From NCBI RefSeq assembly GCF_035938995.1, contig NZ_DASZGI010000308.1, forward strand, positions 1 to 23,751: DNA of 23,751 nt, written 5' to 3'. Of this stretch, positions 1-8,166 are shown one piece after another. This DNA comes from DASZGI01 sp035938995 (GTDB lineage: Bacteria > Actinomycetota > Actinomycetes > Streptomycetales > Catenulisporaceae). The notes beneath the pieces are model-generated. The model was not told the origin of the DNA. It did no database searches and worked only from the letters and a program-made list of their open reading frames with translations. A program made the position numbers and the translations under genes. Each line of letters starts with the position of its first letter. Within the stretch, counting starts at the first letter, position 1.

Positions 1-1
1 C

Positions 2-883
2 GTGGCCTTTCGATCATGGCGCATGCGGCGGTGCGACCTCTCCGTCGCTACCGCCGTTGCCTGTGTCATCGCCTGTACCACGCTCATCGCGCCGGCCGTC
101 GCGGCGACCGCGCACAGCGCCACGCATCGTGCCCACCACCCGGCCCCGCCGTGGAACCCGCTCGCGCATCCCGCGCTCTTCTCCGGCGACGGGTTCGACA
201 TCTGCGCTACGCCGCAGCTGAAAGTCATGCAGGCATGGTGGCGCACGTCCCCCTACCAGGCGCTCGGCCTCTATATCGGCGGGCTCAACTGGGGTTGCGG
301 CAGTGGCCAGACGCTGAACCGCGCCTGGGCCGAGGCGGTCAGCCACGTCGGCTGGCGGCTGATCCCGATCTACGTCGGTCGCCAGGCGCCGTGCGTGCGC
401 CAACCCCGACTCGCGGTCATGGACCCTAAGGACCCGAAAGCCATCCAGGCGCAGGCGACCGGGGCAGCGATCGACGCGGCCACTGTCGCGGCGTCGCTCG
501 GCCTTCTGCAGGGCAGCGCGATCTACTTCGACTTGGAGTCCTACAAGCGCGGCGATGCGGCTTGTGCGGGGGCCGCGCGCACATTCATCGGCACCTGGGT
601 CCGCGTCCTGCACGCGCGCGGCTACCTCGCAGGGGTCTACTCGTCAGCCGACTCCGGCATCGCGGACTTCGCCGCCAATCCCGGCTGGCCCGCGCCGGAC
701 GCGGTCTGGATCGCGCGGTGGAGCGGCACTCAGAGCCTGAGCGACCCTGCGCTGCCGAACTCCGCGTGGAGCCGACATCAGCGCATCAAGCAGTACACCA
801 ATGGTCACAAGGAGACGCATGCCGGCGTGAGCCTCGTGGTCGACAAAGACCTCGTCGACGGCCCGGTGGCCAGGGTCGGCTGA
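2..883 (+). CDS. Secreted DUF1906 (Rv2525c-like glycoside hydrolase-like) protein
   Basis: This 293-residue protein has a typical export signal: a basic N-terminus (RSWRMRR), a hydrophobic stretch and an APAVAATA cleavage region near residues 30-37. The rest matches the DUF1906 domain, a TIM-barrel family related to glycoside hydrolases and typified by mycobacterial Rv2525c. Recognisable pieces are GFDICATP at 64-71, LYIGGLNWGC around 90-99, IYVGRQAPC near 123-131, the acidic strand IYFDLESY at 174-181, WIARW at 236-240 and the end motif DKDLVDG at 281-287. It probably acts outside the membrane on cell-wall or extracellular glycans; enzymatic activity is not established for the family. The GTG at position 2 is the first codon available, so the true start could lie left of the window, but the signal peptide begins sensibly here. 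The downstream gene converges on it with only 14 bases between. Confidence 0.85.
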   Translation: MAFRSWRMRRCDLSVATAVACVIACTTLIAPAVAATAHSATHRAHHPAPPWNPLAHPALFSGDGFDICATPQLKVMQAWWRTSPYQALGLYIGGLNWGCGSGQTLNRAWAEAVSHVGWRLIPIYVGRQAPCVRQPRLAVMDPKDPKAIQAQATGAAIDAATVAASLGLLQGSAIYFDLESYKRGDAACAGAARTFIGTWVRVLHARGYLAGVYSSADSGIADFAANPGWPAPDAVWIARWSGTQSLSDPALPNSAWSRHQRIKQYTNGHKETHAGVSLVVDKDLVDGPVARVG

Positions 884-897
884 GTTCCGCGGCGGGC

Positions 898-1899
898 CTA
901 CCAGCTGCGGCCCGGCTCCTGACGCGTGGGTCGCGAGGGCGCCCGTCCGCCGCCGTACTCTTCCGGACGGCGCTGCTGCTGCGGCCCGCTGCGGAAGAAG
1001 TCGTCGCGCGGCTCGGAGCCGTCGTACACCCCGGGCCGCGGCGGCGGTCCGCCCGCCGGACGCCCGCTGCGCGGGTCCGCTACGCCAGGCCGGTCCCAGC
1101 TTCCCGACTGACCTGGATTGCCCGCGCCCATAGGCGGACGCCCGCCGGGTATCGGCCCACGCGCTCCGCCGTATCCGCCGCCTGAGGCGCCAGGGCGACC
1201 AGCGTTGGGCGGCAGCGGGGCCAAGCCGGGCTGCGGTCCGGGCTGTCGCGGCACGCCGCCGAGCAAACGCCCGGGCGGAGCCGTCATCTCCGGGGTGATC
1301 TGCGGCAGCAAGGTGGTGGCCGCGGCGGGCGGCACGGCTGCGTATGGGGACTCATATGACGGAGTGGGTTGCGCGGCGGCGTATACGGGCTCATATGACG
1401 GCGTGGGCTGCACGGCCGAGGCGTAGGGGTCCGTGCTGTAGGAACCGCTGTCGTAGCCGCTCGAGCTGCCCAGTGAACCGGCTCCGGCACCGGCGAACGC
1501 GCCGCTCGTGCCGAGCGGGGCGGATGAGCCGAGCGAGGAGGCCGCGTTCACGCTCGACGTGGACAGGGTGTTCAGCGACATGCCCAGCGGGTCGTCCTCG
1601 ATCGCCTTGCGCGCCAGCTCGCCCACCGTCAGCGCCAGCTCCGTGGCCAGGTCGAGGGCCCGCGGCGAGCGCGCGTTCTCCCGCATCCACCAGCACGCGA
1701 TCTGCACGATGGAGCCCGCCGCGTGCGGGCACAGGATGATCGCGGAACGGATCGGCACCGGATGCGGTGCGCCGCTGTTGAGGCGGTACCAGACGCCTTC
1801 CCGGAACCCCACCGTCGCCTGGCCGAGCGCGTCAGGCAGAACCACCTGGAATTGCCGCTCGAAATCGCGGATCGACTGGTCGTAGGGGGGAAGACTCAT
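898..1899 (-). CDS. Conserved protein with Pro/Gly-rich disordered C-terminal tail
   Basis: I do not recognise a named family. The 333-residue protein has a compact, charged and aromatic N-terminal part (about residues 1-110: YDQSIRDFERQF, VWYRLNSGAPHP, CPHAAGSIVQIACWWMRENA, LDLATELALTVGELARKAIE) that looks folded. About 220 residues of Ser/Gly- then Pro/Gly/Arg-rich low complexity follow. The tail contains two copies of a QPTPSYE..YAA unit (about 164-188) encoded by a 39-bp direct repeat. There is no signal peptide or membrane segment, so it is probably cytoplasmic. The ATG start at 1899 is preceded by a GGTGG-type ribosome site. It is divergent from the acyl-CoA synthetase, with a 342-base gap. 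The function is unknown. Confidence 0.75.
   Translation of the reverse strand: MSLPPYDQSIRDFERQFQVVLPDALGQATVGFREGVWYRLNSGAPHPVPIRSAIILCPHAAGSIVQIACWWMRENARSPRALDLATELALTVGELARKAIEDDPLGMSLNTLSTSSVNAASSLGSSAPLGTSGAFAGAGAGSLGSSSGYDSGSYSTDPYASAVQPTPSYEPVYAAAQPTPSYESPYAAVPPAAATTLLPQITPEMTAPPGRLLGGVPRQPGPQPGLAPLPPNAGRPGASGGGYGGARGPIPGGRPPMGAGNPGQSGSWDRPGVADPRSGRPAGGPPPRPGVYDGSEPRDDFFRSGPQQQRRPEEYGGGRAPSRPTRQEPGRSW
1342..1419. repeat. Two tandem 39-bp units inside the Pro/Gly-rich tail gene
   Basis: Two adjacent imperfect copies share the core CTCATATGACGG and encode the repeated peptide QPTPSYE..YAA on the minus strand. The unit length is a multiple of three, so copy-number change would keep the reading frame. 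Confidence 0.7.
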
Positions 1900-1932
1900 G
1901 GAGTCGCCACCGGGTAACAGCGCACGGACTCA

Positions 1933-1938
1933 ATCATA
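1933..1938 (-). promoter_or_regulatory. Possible -10 element (TATGAT) for the 898-1899 gene
   Basis: On the minus strand the hexamer TATGAT lies 34 bases before the ATG at 1899, a sensible position for a sigma70/HrdB-type -10 box with a short leader. I see no good -35 box 16-18 bases upstream, so this stays tentative. Confidence 0.3.
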
Positions 1939-2241
1939 GTTCCGCCTATGAGTAGCAGCGGTATGGGATCTTGCTCGGTGGGCAGTGCGCCGAACATGCA
2001 CAGACGGTACTGAACTGGCGGGGTTTCCAACAGACCTCGCAGCGACCGGTTTGCCCACCCCGGACAGTCACAGTCCCCGTATACCCCCGCACAGTGGGAC
2101 AAACAGCCGGGTAAATTCGACGTAACTGGCCATTCCGCCCTCGGCCGCGTCGGTACTGGTGCCCCGGGCCGGAGGGCTCTACGCTCCAGGCCGCAGGCGT
2201 TTTCCCGGCATGGTCTCCTCCGGCGGACAGGGTGGTGTCAG
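1939..2241. other. Intergenic region between divergent genes
   Basis: This 303-base stretch separates two divergent genes. Short open frames on the minus strand here have no family resemblance and poor codon bias. It presumably carries the promoter of the acyl-CoA synthetase, but I find no convincing -35/-10 pair, riboswitch or operator palindrome. Confidence 0.5.
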
Positions 2242-3867
2242 GTGCGTTCCACGATGCAGGACTTCCCGCTGACGATCTCGACGATCCTGCGTTACGGGTC
2301 CACCACGAACGCGGATTCGCAGGTCTTGACATATACCGGTGAAAACCTGCGGAGCACCACTTTCGCCGAGGTGGGCCGCCGCGCCGCGCGGCTCGCGAAC
2401 GGGCTGCGCAACCGGCTCGGCGTGACCGGGGACCAGCGGGTGGCCACCTTCATGTGGAACAACCGCGAGCATGTGGAGGTGTACCTCGCCGTCCCGTCGA
2501 TGGGCGCCGTGGTGCACACCCTGAACATCAGGCTCTTCGCCGACCAGATCGCCTATGTCGCCGAGCACGCCGAGGACCGGGTCGTCATCGTCGACGCGAC
2601 CCTCGTTCCGCTGTTCTCGAAGCTGGTCGGCCGGATGCCCACCGTCGAGCACGTGGTCGTGACCGGCCCGGCCGACACCTCCGCGATCACCGAAGCCGGC
2701 AAATCAGTGCTCGACTACGAGGAGCTGCTCGCCGGGCAGCCGGACGAGTTCGACTGGCCGGAGCTCGAGGAGCACGAGGCCGCGTCGATGTGCTACACCT
2801 CCGGCACCACCGGGAACCCGAAGGGCGTCGTCTACAGCCACCGCTCGATGTTCCTGCACACCACGCAGGTCGTCTCCCCGGCCGGTTTCAGCCTGTCCGA
2901 CGGCGAGCGGGTCCTGCAGATCGTGCCGATGTTCCACGCCTCGGCCTGGGGTCTGCCCTACGCCTGTTTCGTGAGCGGCGCGACCATGGTGATGCCGGAT
3001 CGCTTCCTGCAGGCCGCCCCGCTGATCGCGATGATCCGGGAGGCCGGGGTGACGTTCGCCGGCGCGGTGCCGACGATCTGGTCCGACGTCCTGGCCGAGC
3101 TCGACCGCACCGGCTCCGCCATCCCCACGCTCAAGCGGGCCGTGGTCGGCGGCTCAGCCTGCCCGCCGTCGCTGATCACCGCCTTCGAGGAGCGCTACGG
3201 GGTGCAGATCATCCACGCCTGGGGGATGACGGAGATGTCGCCGCTCGGCACGGTCGCCCATCCGCCGGCGGGCGCGTCGGGCGAGCGCGAGTTCGCGTAC
3301 CGCACCAGCCAGGGCCGCTTCCCCGCTCTTGTGCGGGCGCGGCTGATCGGACCGGACGGCTCGGAGCTGCCGCACGACGGCGAGGCGGTCGGCGAGCTCG
3401 AGGTGCGCGGCCCGTGGGTGACCGCGGCGTACTACAAGGACGACGATCCGGCGAAGTTCCGCGACGGCTGGCTGCGCACCGGAGACGTCGGCACGATCAC
3501 CCCGGACGGCTTCCTGAACCTCACCGACCGGGAGAAAGACGTGATCAAGTCCGGCGGCGAGTGGATCTCCTCGGTCGAGCTGGAGAACCATCTGATGGCG
3601 CATCCGGCGGTGGCCGAGGCGACCGTCGTCGGGGTGCCGGACGAGCGCTGGGCGGAGCGCCCGCTGGCGGGCATCGTCTGGCGCGCCGAGCCGGTGCCGT
3701 TCGACGAGCTGCGCGACTTCCTGGCGGGGCGGATCGCCAAGTGGCAGCTGCCGGAGCGGTGGACCACGCTCGAGGCGGTGCCGAAGACCTCCGTCGGCAA
3801 GTTCGACAAGAAGGAAGTGCGGCGCGTCTACGGCGAGGGCGGCTACGAAGTCACCTACCTGGATTGA
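2242..3867 (+). CDS. Fatty-acyl-CoA synthetase (AMP-forming, ANL superfamily)
   Basis: This 541-residue enzyme activates a fatty or related carboxylic acid as acyl-AMP and transfers it to coenzyme A in the cytoplasm. All core ANL motifs are present: the phosphate loop YTSGTTGNPKG at 185-195, HAWGMTEMSP at 325-334, GWLRTGDVG at 409-417, the hinge region DREKDVIKSGGEWIS at 429-443, and the C-terminal catalytic lysine K520 within PKTSVGKFDKK. The length is normal for the medium/long-chain acyl-CoA ligase group. The start is GTG at 2242, giving the MRSTMQDFPLTI opening common in this group; ATG at 2254 is the alternative. It is a lone gene, convergent with the PAS/receiver gene. The acyl chain specificity cannot be read from the sequence. 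Confidence 0.93.
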   Translation: MRSTMQDFPLTISTILRYGSTTNADSQVLTYTGENLRSTTFAEVGRRAARLANGLRNRLGVTGDQRVATFMWNNREHVEVYLAVPSMGAVVHTLNIRLFADQIAYVAEHAEDRVVIVDATLVPLFSKLVGRMPTVEHVVVTGPADTSAITEAGKSVLDYEELLAGQPDEFDWPELEEHEAASMCYTSGTTGNPKGVVYSHRSMFLHTTQVVSPAGFSLSDGERVLQIVPMFHASAWGLPYACFVSGATMVMPDRFLQAAPLIAMIREAGVTFAGAVPTIWSDVLAELDRTGSAIPTLKRAVVGGSACPPSLITAFEERYGVQIIHAWGMTEMSPLGTVAHPPAGASGEREFAYRTSQGRFPALVRARLIGPDGSELPHDGEAVGELEVRGPWVTAAYYKDDDPAKFRDGWLRTGDVGTITPDGFLNLTDREKDVIKSGGEWISSVELENHLMAHPAVAEATVVGVPDERWAERPLAGIVWRAEPVPFDELRDFLAGRIAKWQLPERWTTLEAVPKTSVGKFDKKEVRRVYGEGGYEVTYLD

Positions 3868-3880
3868 CGACGGTTCGTCA
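3865..3880. terminator. Small hairpin between convergent genes, possible weak terminator
   Basis: The sequence TGACGA-CGGT-TCGTCA forms a 6-bp stem with a four-base loop and includes the stop codon of the acyl-CoA synthetase. There is no T-tract, so it is at best a weak factor-independent terminator for the convergent pair. Confidence 0.3.
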
Positions 3881-3915
3881 GTTCAGCCGCGCGACACCGT
3901 TTATGACGCGCCTGC

Positions 3916-6900
3916 CTACGCCACGCCCCCGCCGGTCTTGGCCAGCAGGTCCACGATCCGGCCGCCGACGTCGCCCTCGGTCGAGCGCTCGGCCAGGTAC
4001 AGCGCCATCTCACCGGTGCGCAGCCCCAAGCCGAACTGCGGTGTATCCGTGCCCAGCGCCGTGTAAACGACGAGCGGCGTCATGGTCAGCCGGTCGCGGT
4101 CGCGCAGCCATTCCACGATGCCGACGCGACGGCGGCGCACCTGCATCAGGTCCATCACGACGACGTCCGGGAACCCGTCGGCGGCCCGGCTGACGCTTTC
4201 GCTGTCGGTCGCCGCGTGCATCACCTGCATGCCTTGGCGCTCCAGCGACCGCATCATCGCCTCGGCCAGATCGTCGCGCGCCTCGACGAGCAGCACCCGC
4301 GGCAGCGACACCGCCGCCGGAATGAGCGCCTGCAACAGCAGCGCCGGATCCGGCCCGGCTGGGGCCTCCGAGGGCGCACCGCCGATTCCGGCCGTGACGA
4401 GGAGGGGCAGCCCGGCGTCGATGGCCGCGCCGCGCAGCGCCCGTAACCCGCGCCGGGTGATGGGCGCGGCGATCGGGTCGACCAGGACGCCCGTCGACCG
4501 GGGCACTCCAGGCGACCGGCGGTGCACCAACGCCCCTTCAGGCCCGAGCCCGACCGGCAGCCCGTCGTGAGTCTCCAATACGACCGTGGCGTACCCGCGG
4601 TCGGAAAGCAGCCCCAGCGTCGCGGTATCCGGTTCCGGCCACATGAGCAGCTGCGGACCGCCGAGCACCGGCTGCTGCGGCGCGGGCTCGCGCGGAGCCG
4701 CCGCCGCGCGGGCCGGCCCTTGAGCACCAGTACTCGGGACCGGCGTCAGCGACGCAGCGGAGGTCTCCATGACGGGGGGGATGGATTGCGTCGGAGCCTC
4801 CTCCCGAGGCGCCCCGTTCACCGTCGGCACGCTCGACTGCTTTCCGTCCGGCTGCGCGCCGCCGGATTGTGGCACCACGACCGTCGTCACCGACACCGCG
4901 GACGTTGAATTGGCCGAGGTCGGCATGGGCGCGGCGGACAACGCGGCTGCCTTCTCCTGGACCGGCTGCTCCTGAAGCGGCGCGCCCTCTCCTGCTGTCC
5001 CCGTGATCGCGCGCCTGCGCCCACGCGGTTGCGCATCTGTCTGCGTCGGCGTCGCCTGATCCGGTACGGCCTGCTGCTCCGCAGGCTTCTCGGCCTCCGG
5101 CTGCCACGGCTGCTGCAGATCGTGCGCCGATCCGGAGGCGTCCGGCCGCATTTCGCCGTTCGCGATGCCGGGAAGCACGACCGGCACGGTGCTCTCGCCG
5201 GGCGGGACCTCGTCCGCGCCCCGGCCGGGCCGCGTCCAGACGTCGCTGGTCGGCAGCGGCTTGCTCGGCTTCAGGTCCAGCGGCACGCCGCCCGCGCCGA
5301 ACGTCCGCGACAGCGTGGACCGGCTCTGCGCGGGAATGTGCGCCTGGCCTGGTGGCGCAGGCGGCGGAACCGCGGTCCCGCCCCGGCGCGCATCCGCGCC
5401 ATGGCTGGTGTGGTGGCCGTTGCTCTTCTCCAGCTGCTTCGGCGGTTCCGGCTCCGCCGTCGGCTCCGGAGGTGGCGCAGTCCGCACCCTGGCAGTCGTC
5501 AACGCGCGGCGGCGCACCGCAGGCAACGCCCTCTCCGGCTTCTCCGCTTCCCGCCCACTGCGGCCGGAGCCTGTAGAGCCCTCCAGCGGAACCTCAACCA
5601 CGTGCGTGTTGCCTTTACCGGCGATCCGGTGCGTCGTAACTGTCCCGCCGTGCCGTGCTGCGATCGCCCGCGCGATCGGCACGTGCAGCGGGCCGCCGCC
5701 GGTGTGCGGTCCGCGGATCTCGATCCGGGCCACAGGGCCCCGGCGCGCGGCCGTCACCACGACCTTGCCGCCGACCGGTGAGGCGGTGACCATGTCGGCG
5801 AGCAGATGCGCGACCAGCGCCGTGAACAGGTCCGGGTCGACCATCACCTCGACGTCCGCGGCGTGCGCCACCAGGTCGACCGCCGCTTCCGCCGCGGCCG
5901 GTTCGGTCGCCGCGACCGCATCGTCCACGATCTGCGCCAACGAGACCGGTACGCGCTCGCACGGCACGTCGCCGACCACCATCTGCTGGTAGTCGACGAT
6001 GTCCTCGACCAGCTCCGCGACCTCGGCCAGATCCGACGTCGCGGAGGCCAGCGCCTGGCGCACGCTCGGGCCCAGCTCGCCGATGCCGTACCCGGCGACG
6101 CCGCGCAGATCCGCAAGCACGCTGTTCAGCGGCCCGCGCAGGTCGTCCTCCAGGACCTCAGCCAGCTCCCGCGCGCGCCGCGCGGCGGTCCGCGCCTCGC
6201 TGTTGTCCTGGAACGTCATGACCGCGCCTATGATCGTCTCGCCCTCGAGCACCGGCGCGGTCGCCAGGTCGACGGTCACCGACGTGCCGTCGCTGCGCCA
6301 CAGCACCTCGTCTGACGAGCGGTGCTTCGTGCCTGTCTTCAGGCTGTCGATCAGCAGGCACCGGTCCCGGGGGATCGGCGTCCCGTCCGCGGCCGAGTGC
6401 GCGATCAGTTCGTGCACGTCCTGTCCGCCGAGCTCCCCGGCGCGATGCCGCAGTATCCGCGCACCCGCCGGGTTGACCAGCACGATGCGGCCCTCGTGGT
6501 CGACCCCGATGATCCCCTCGGACGCGGCGCGCAGGATCAGCTCGATCTGCCGCTGCTGTCTGCGCAGCTCGGCCTCGACGTCCAGGACGCCGGTGAGGTC
6601 GCGCACCACGTAGAGGGTGAGCTCGTCCTCGTCGTCCGGCAGCTTCGCGGTGCTGACCTCGGCCGGGAACATCGAGCCGTCCGTGCGCCTGGCCCCCAGC
6701 CGCTCGGGTCGGCTGCGCTCCACCGGCCGCGGCCCGGTCGCCGCCGCCACCGTGCCGCCCGCGCTCGATCCCGGGGGCAGCGCCGCCGGACCCCGCCCAG
6801 TCGTCGCCACGCCGCGGCCGAGCCCAGGCAGCAGCGTGACCACCGGCTTGCCGAGCAGCCGTTCCGCGCTCTCGCCCTCGAACAGCTCCAGTGCGACCGC

Positions 6901-7008
6901 GTTGGCGTTGACGACAGTCCCTACGGAGTCGACGAGCAGCAACGCGTCGGGGAGCGCATCCAGTATCGCGGCGAGGCGGGAGACCGAGCGGCCGGACGTG
7001 CGGCTCAA
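3916..7008 (-). CDS. PAS-PAS-pseudokinase-receiver signalling protein
   Basis: This 1030-residue cytoplasmic protein contains a PAS domain (about 10-145), a second PAS domain (about 150-275), a dimerisation/ATPase region shaped like a histidine kinase (about 280-475), a very long Pro/Ala/Gln-rich linker (about 480-780), a small conserved segment (about 785-895) and a C-terminal receiver domain (about 901-1030). The usual phospho-acceptor histidine is absent: where kinases carry H-E-L-R-x-P-L this has EDDLRGPLN (287-295). The ATP-lid and N-box residues are also degenerate (HLLADMVTASP at 401-411, no DxGxG). The receiver keeps an acid pair (E909/D912), a candidate phospho-Asp D953 and T983, but the conserved lysine is replaced (YLAERS). 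It is therefore probably a sensor scaffold, not an active hybrid kinase. The start is TTG at 7008, supported by a strong ribosome site. There is no partner regulator next to it. Confidence 0.8.
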   Translation of the reverse strand: MSRTSGRSVSRLAAILDALPDALLLVDSVGTVVNANAVALELFEGESAERLLGKPVVTLLPGLGRGVATTGRGPAALPPGSSAGGTVAAATGPRPVERSRPERLGARRTDGSMFPAEVSTAKLPDDEDELTLYVVRDLTGVLDVEAELRRQQRQIELILRAASEGIIGVDHEGRIVLVNPAGARILRHRAGELGGQDVHELIAHSAADGTPIPRDRCLLIDSLKTGTKHRSSDEVLWRSDGTSVTVDLATAPVLEGETIIGAVMTFQDNSEARTAARRARELAEVLEDDLRGPLNSVLADLRGVAGYGIGELGPSVRQALASATSDLAEVAELVEDIVDYQQMVVGDVPCERVPVSLAQIVDDAVAATEPAAAEAAVDLVAHAADVEVMVDPDLFTALVAHLLADMVTASPVGGKVVVTAARRGPVARIEIRGPHTGGGPLHVPIARAIAARHGGTVTTHRIAGKGNTHVVEVPLEGSTGSGRSGREAEKPERALPAVRRRALTTARVRTAPPPEPTAEPEPPKQLEKSNGHHTSHGADARRGGTAVPPPAPPGQAHIPAQSRSTLSRTFGAGGVPLDLKPSKPLPTSDVWTRPGRGADEVPPGESTVPVVLPGIANGEMRPDASGSAHDLQQPWQPEAEKPAEQQAVPDQATPTQTDAQPRGRRRAITGTAGEGAPLQEQPVQEKAAALSAAPMPTSANSTSAVSVTTVVVPQSGGAQPDGKQSSVPTVNGAPREEAPTQSIPPVMETSAASLTPVPSTGAQGPARAAAAPREPAPQQPVLGGPQLLMWPEPDTATLGLLSDRGYATVVLETHDGLPVGLGPEGALVHRRSPGVPRSTGVLVDPIAAPITRRGLRALRGAAIDAGLPLLVTAGIGGAPSEAPAGPDPALLLQALIPAAVSLPRVLLVEARDDLAEAMMRSLERQGMQVMHAATDSESVSRAADGFPDVVVMDLMQVRRRRVGIVEWLRDRDRLTMTPLVVYTALGTDTPQFGLGLRTGEMALYLAERSTEGDVGGRIVDLLAKTGGGVA

Positions 7009-7018
7009 CGGGTACGTC

Positions 7019-7023
7019 CCTCC
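7019..7023 (-). promoter_or_regulatory. Ribosome binding site GGAGG deciding a TTG start
   Basis: On the minus strand GGAGG sits ten bases before the TTG at 7008. It supports TTG as the genuine start of the PAS/receiver protein; there is no in-frame ATG or GTG nearby with comparable spacing. Confidence 0.65.
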
Positions 7024-7286
7024 AACTTCACTTTCCAGCCCGATCCGGGGATCGGTTCGCGCTCACCTGCCCTGCGACGGGCGGTTGACGCAGCCCCTTA
7101 GGCCTGCGTCGTCGAGTTTCATCGCCGCCGGGTGTGCGCCCGGCGGTACCTGTAGCGGATTCGTCGTCCGACTATCCCATATGCCGGGCTGTGGCGGGAG
7201 AACCTCCGGAAGACGGACTACATCCATGGCCCGCGGGGTTGCCCGCGGTCGGCGGCCGGACGGAGCGCGAACTGCCGGGAACTGCT

Positions 7287-7316
7287 TTGTCCAGCCGTCC
7301 CGAGTCCGGGTATGCT
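7287..7316 (+). promoter_or_regulatory. Promoter of tRNA-Ser(GCU)
   Basis: A -35 box TTGTCC (7287-7292) and a -10 box TATGCT (7311-7316) are spaced 18 bases apart, close to the HrdB/sigma70 consensus. Transcription would start near 7323, giving a leader of roughly 55 bases before the tRNA. The stretch 7024-7286 between the PAS gene and this promoter has no gene I can support. Confidence 0.55.
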
Positions 7317-7329
7317 AGCCGCGACCGCG

Positions 7330-7376
7330 CCCCGATCACCCCCGTGATCTCGGGGTGTGTCGTTCCCCACGGGGAA
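7330..7376 (+). other. Two hairpins in the 5' leader of tRNA-Ser
   Basis: The first hairpin pairs CCCC-GATCAC with GTGATC-(TC)-GGGG (7330-7355). The second pairs TTCCCC with GGGGAA (7363-7376) and ends three bases before the mature tRNA. They probably guide processing of the precursor tRNA, but this role is inferred. Confidence 0.4.
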
Positions 7377-7379
7377 TAT

Positions 7380-7469
7380 GGAGGCTTCGCCTAGTCCGGT
7401 CTATGGCGCCGCACTGCTAATGCGGTTTGGGTCTAAAGCCCATCGAGGGTTCAAATCCCTCAGCCTCCG
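7380..7469 (+). tRNA. tRNA-Ser(GCU)
   Basis: The 90-base cloverleaf has acceptor arms GGAGGCT/AGCCTCC, anticodon stem CCGCA/TGCGG with loop CTGCTAA (anticodon GCT at 7416-7418), the long variable arm expected of tRNA-Ser, and a T-arm GAGGG-TTCAAAT-CCCTC. The discriminator base is G. CCA is not encoded. It reads AGC/AGU codons. Confidence 0.96.
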
Positions 7470-7474
7470 CTTCG

Positions 7475-7500
7475 GCCCCTGATCCTCGATCAGGGGCTTT
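7475..7500 (+). terminator. Terminator of tRNA-Ser
   Basis: A perfect 10-bp stem GCCCCTGATC/GATCAGGGGC with a three-base CTC loop is followed by TTT. It lies six bases after the tRNA and is a clear factor-independent terminator. Confidence 0.85.
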
Positions 7501-7528
7501 GCGCTGCCGTCGCCCCCTCAGGCGCCGC

Positions 7529-8074
7529 TCACCGCAGCACCATCAGCCGACGTCCCAGTTCCCGCTCGTCGACTTCGTTCAGCGCGCGCCACCGGTAGGC
7601 GAAGGCCTCGTGCCCGATGCGCACCTCGACCGGACCGGCCGCCCGGAACCCGAACAGGAAGTCGAAGTGCCGGTGCGCCGGTTCCCCGCGCAGCTCGTCT
7701 GCCGGAATCGGGTAAACGCCAATCCGTACTGGCATCTCCTCGCCGCCCAACTGCTCCACGTCCCCAACCCCGATCCCGGTCTCTTCCTCCAGCTCCCTCA
7801 GCGCCGTCGCGACGAGCGACTTGTCGTCCGGTTCGCTGTGGCCGCCGGGCGGGAGCCACTGCCCGAGCGCGCGGTGGTGGATCTGCAGCAGCCGGCCCGA
7901 GCTGTCGAGCAGTGCCGCGCCGGCCGTGATGTGTGCCGGATACCGCCGCCGCGAGGTGAAGTCGAAGCCGCGTCCCACCGCCTCGACCAGGGGTGCCAGC
8001 GCCTGTGATTCGTCCGGGTACTGCATGAGGTAGCCGCCGACGACGCCGCTGATCTTCTCGAGTTGAATCGCCAT
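7529..8074 (-). CDS. NUDIX hydrolase
   Basis: This 181-residue protein has a central NUDIX box at about 77-101, beginning GGHSEPDD and ending RELEEETGI, so the metal-binding glutamates (E94, E97, E98) are intact. It has one extra residue between the glycine and the REL helix compared with the strict consensus, a spacing also seen in actinobacterial relatives. The family cleaves nucleoside diphosphates linked to another moiety, often for housecleaning or cofactor turnover; the substrate cannot be told from sequence. The ATG at 8074 follows an AGGACGG-like ribosome site. It lies downstream of tRNA-Ser in convergent orientation and is divergent from the AAA ATPase gene. Confidence 0.9.
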   Translation of the reverse strand: MAIQLEKISGVVGGYLMQYPDESQALAPLVEAVGRGFDFTSRRRYPAHITAGAALLDSSGRLLQIHHRALGQWLPPGGHSEPDDKSLVATALRELEEETGIGVGDVEQLGGEEMPVRIGVYPIPADELRGEPAHRHFDFLFGFRAAGPVEVRIGHEAFAYRWRALNEVDERELGRRLMVLR

Positions 8075-8166
8075 CCGTATCCGTCCTACGGGAGGAGTGC
8101 CGGCTCGACTTGCCGAATATATGAGTGTCTAGCGTAGGGCTGAGACTGCGTCATAGAGTCCTTTTC

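Noticed and set aside
2454..4193. 579-residue plus-strand frame overlapping the acyl-CoA synthetase
   Set aside because: It is an out-of-frame reading of a gene with complete ANL motifs and is Arg/Ala-rich.
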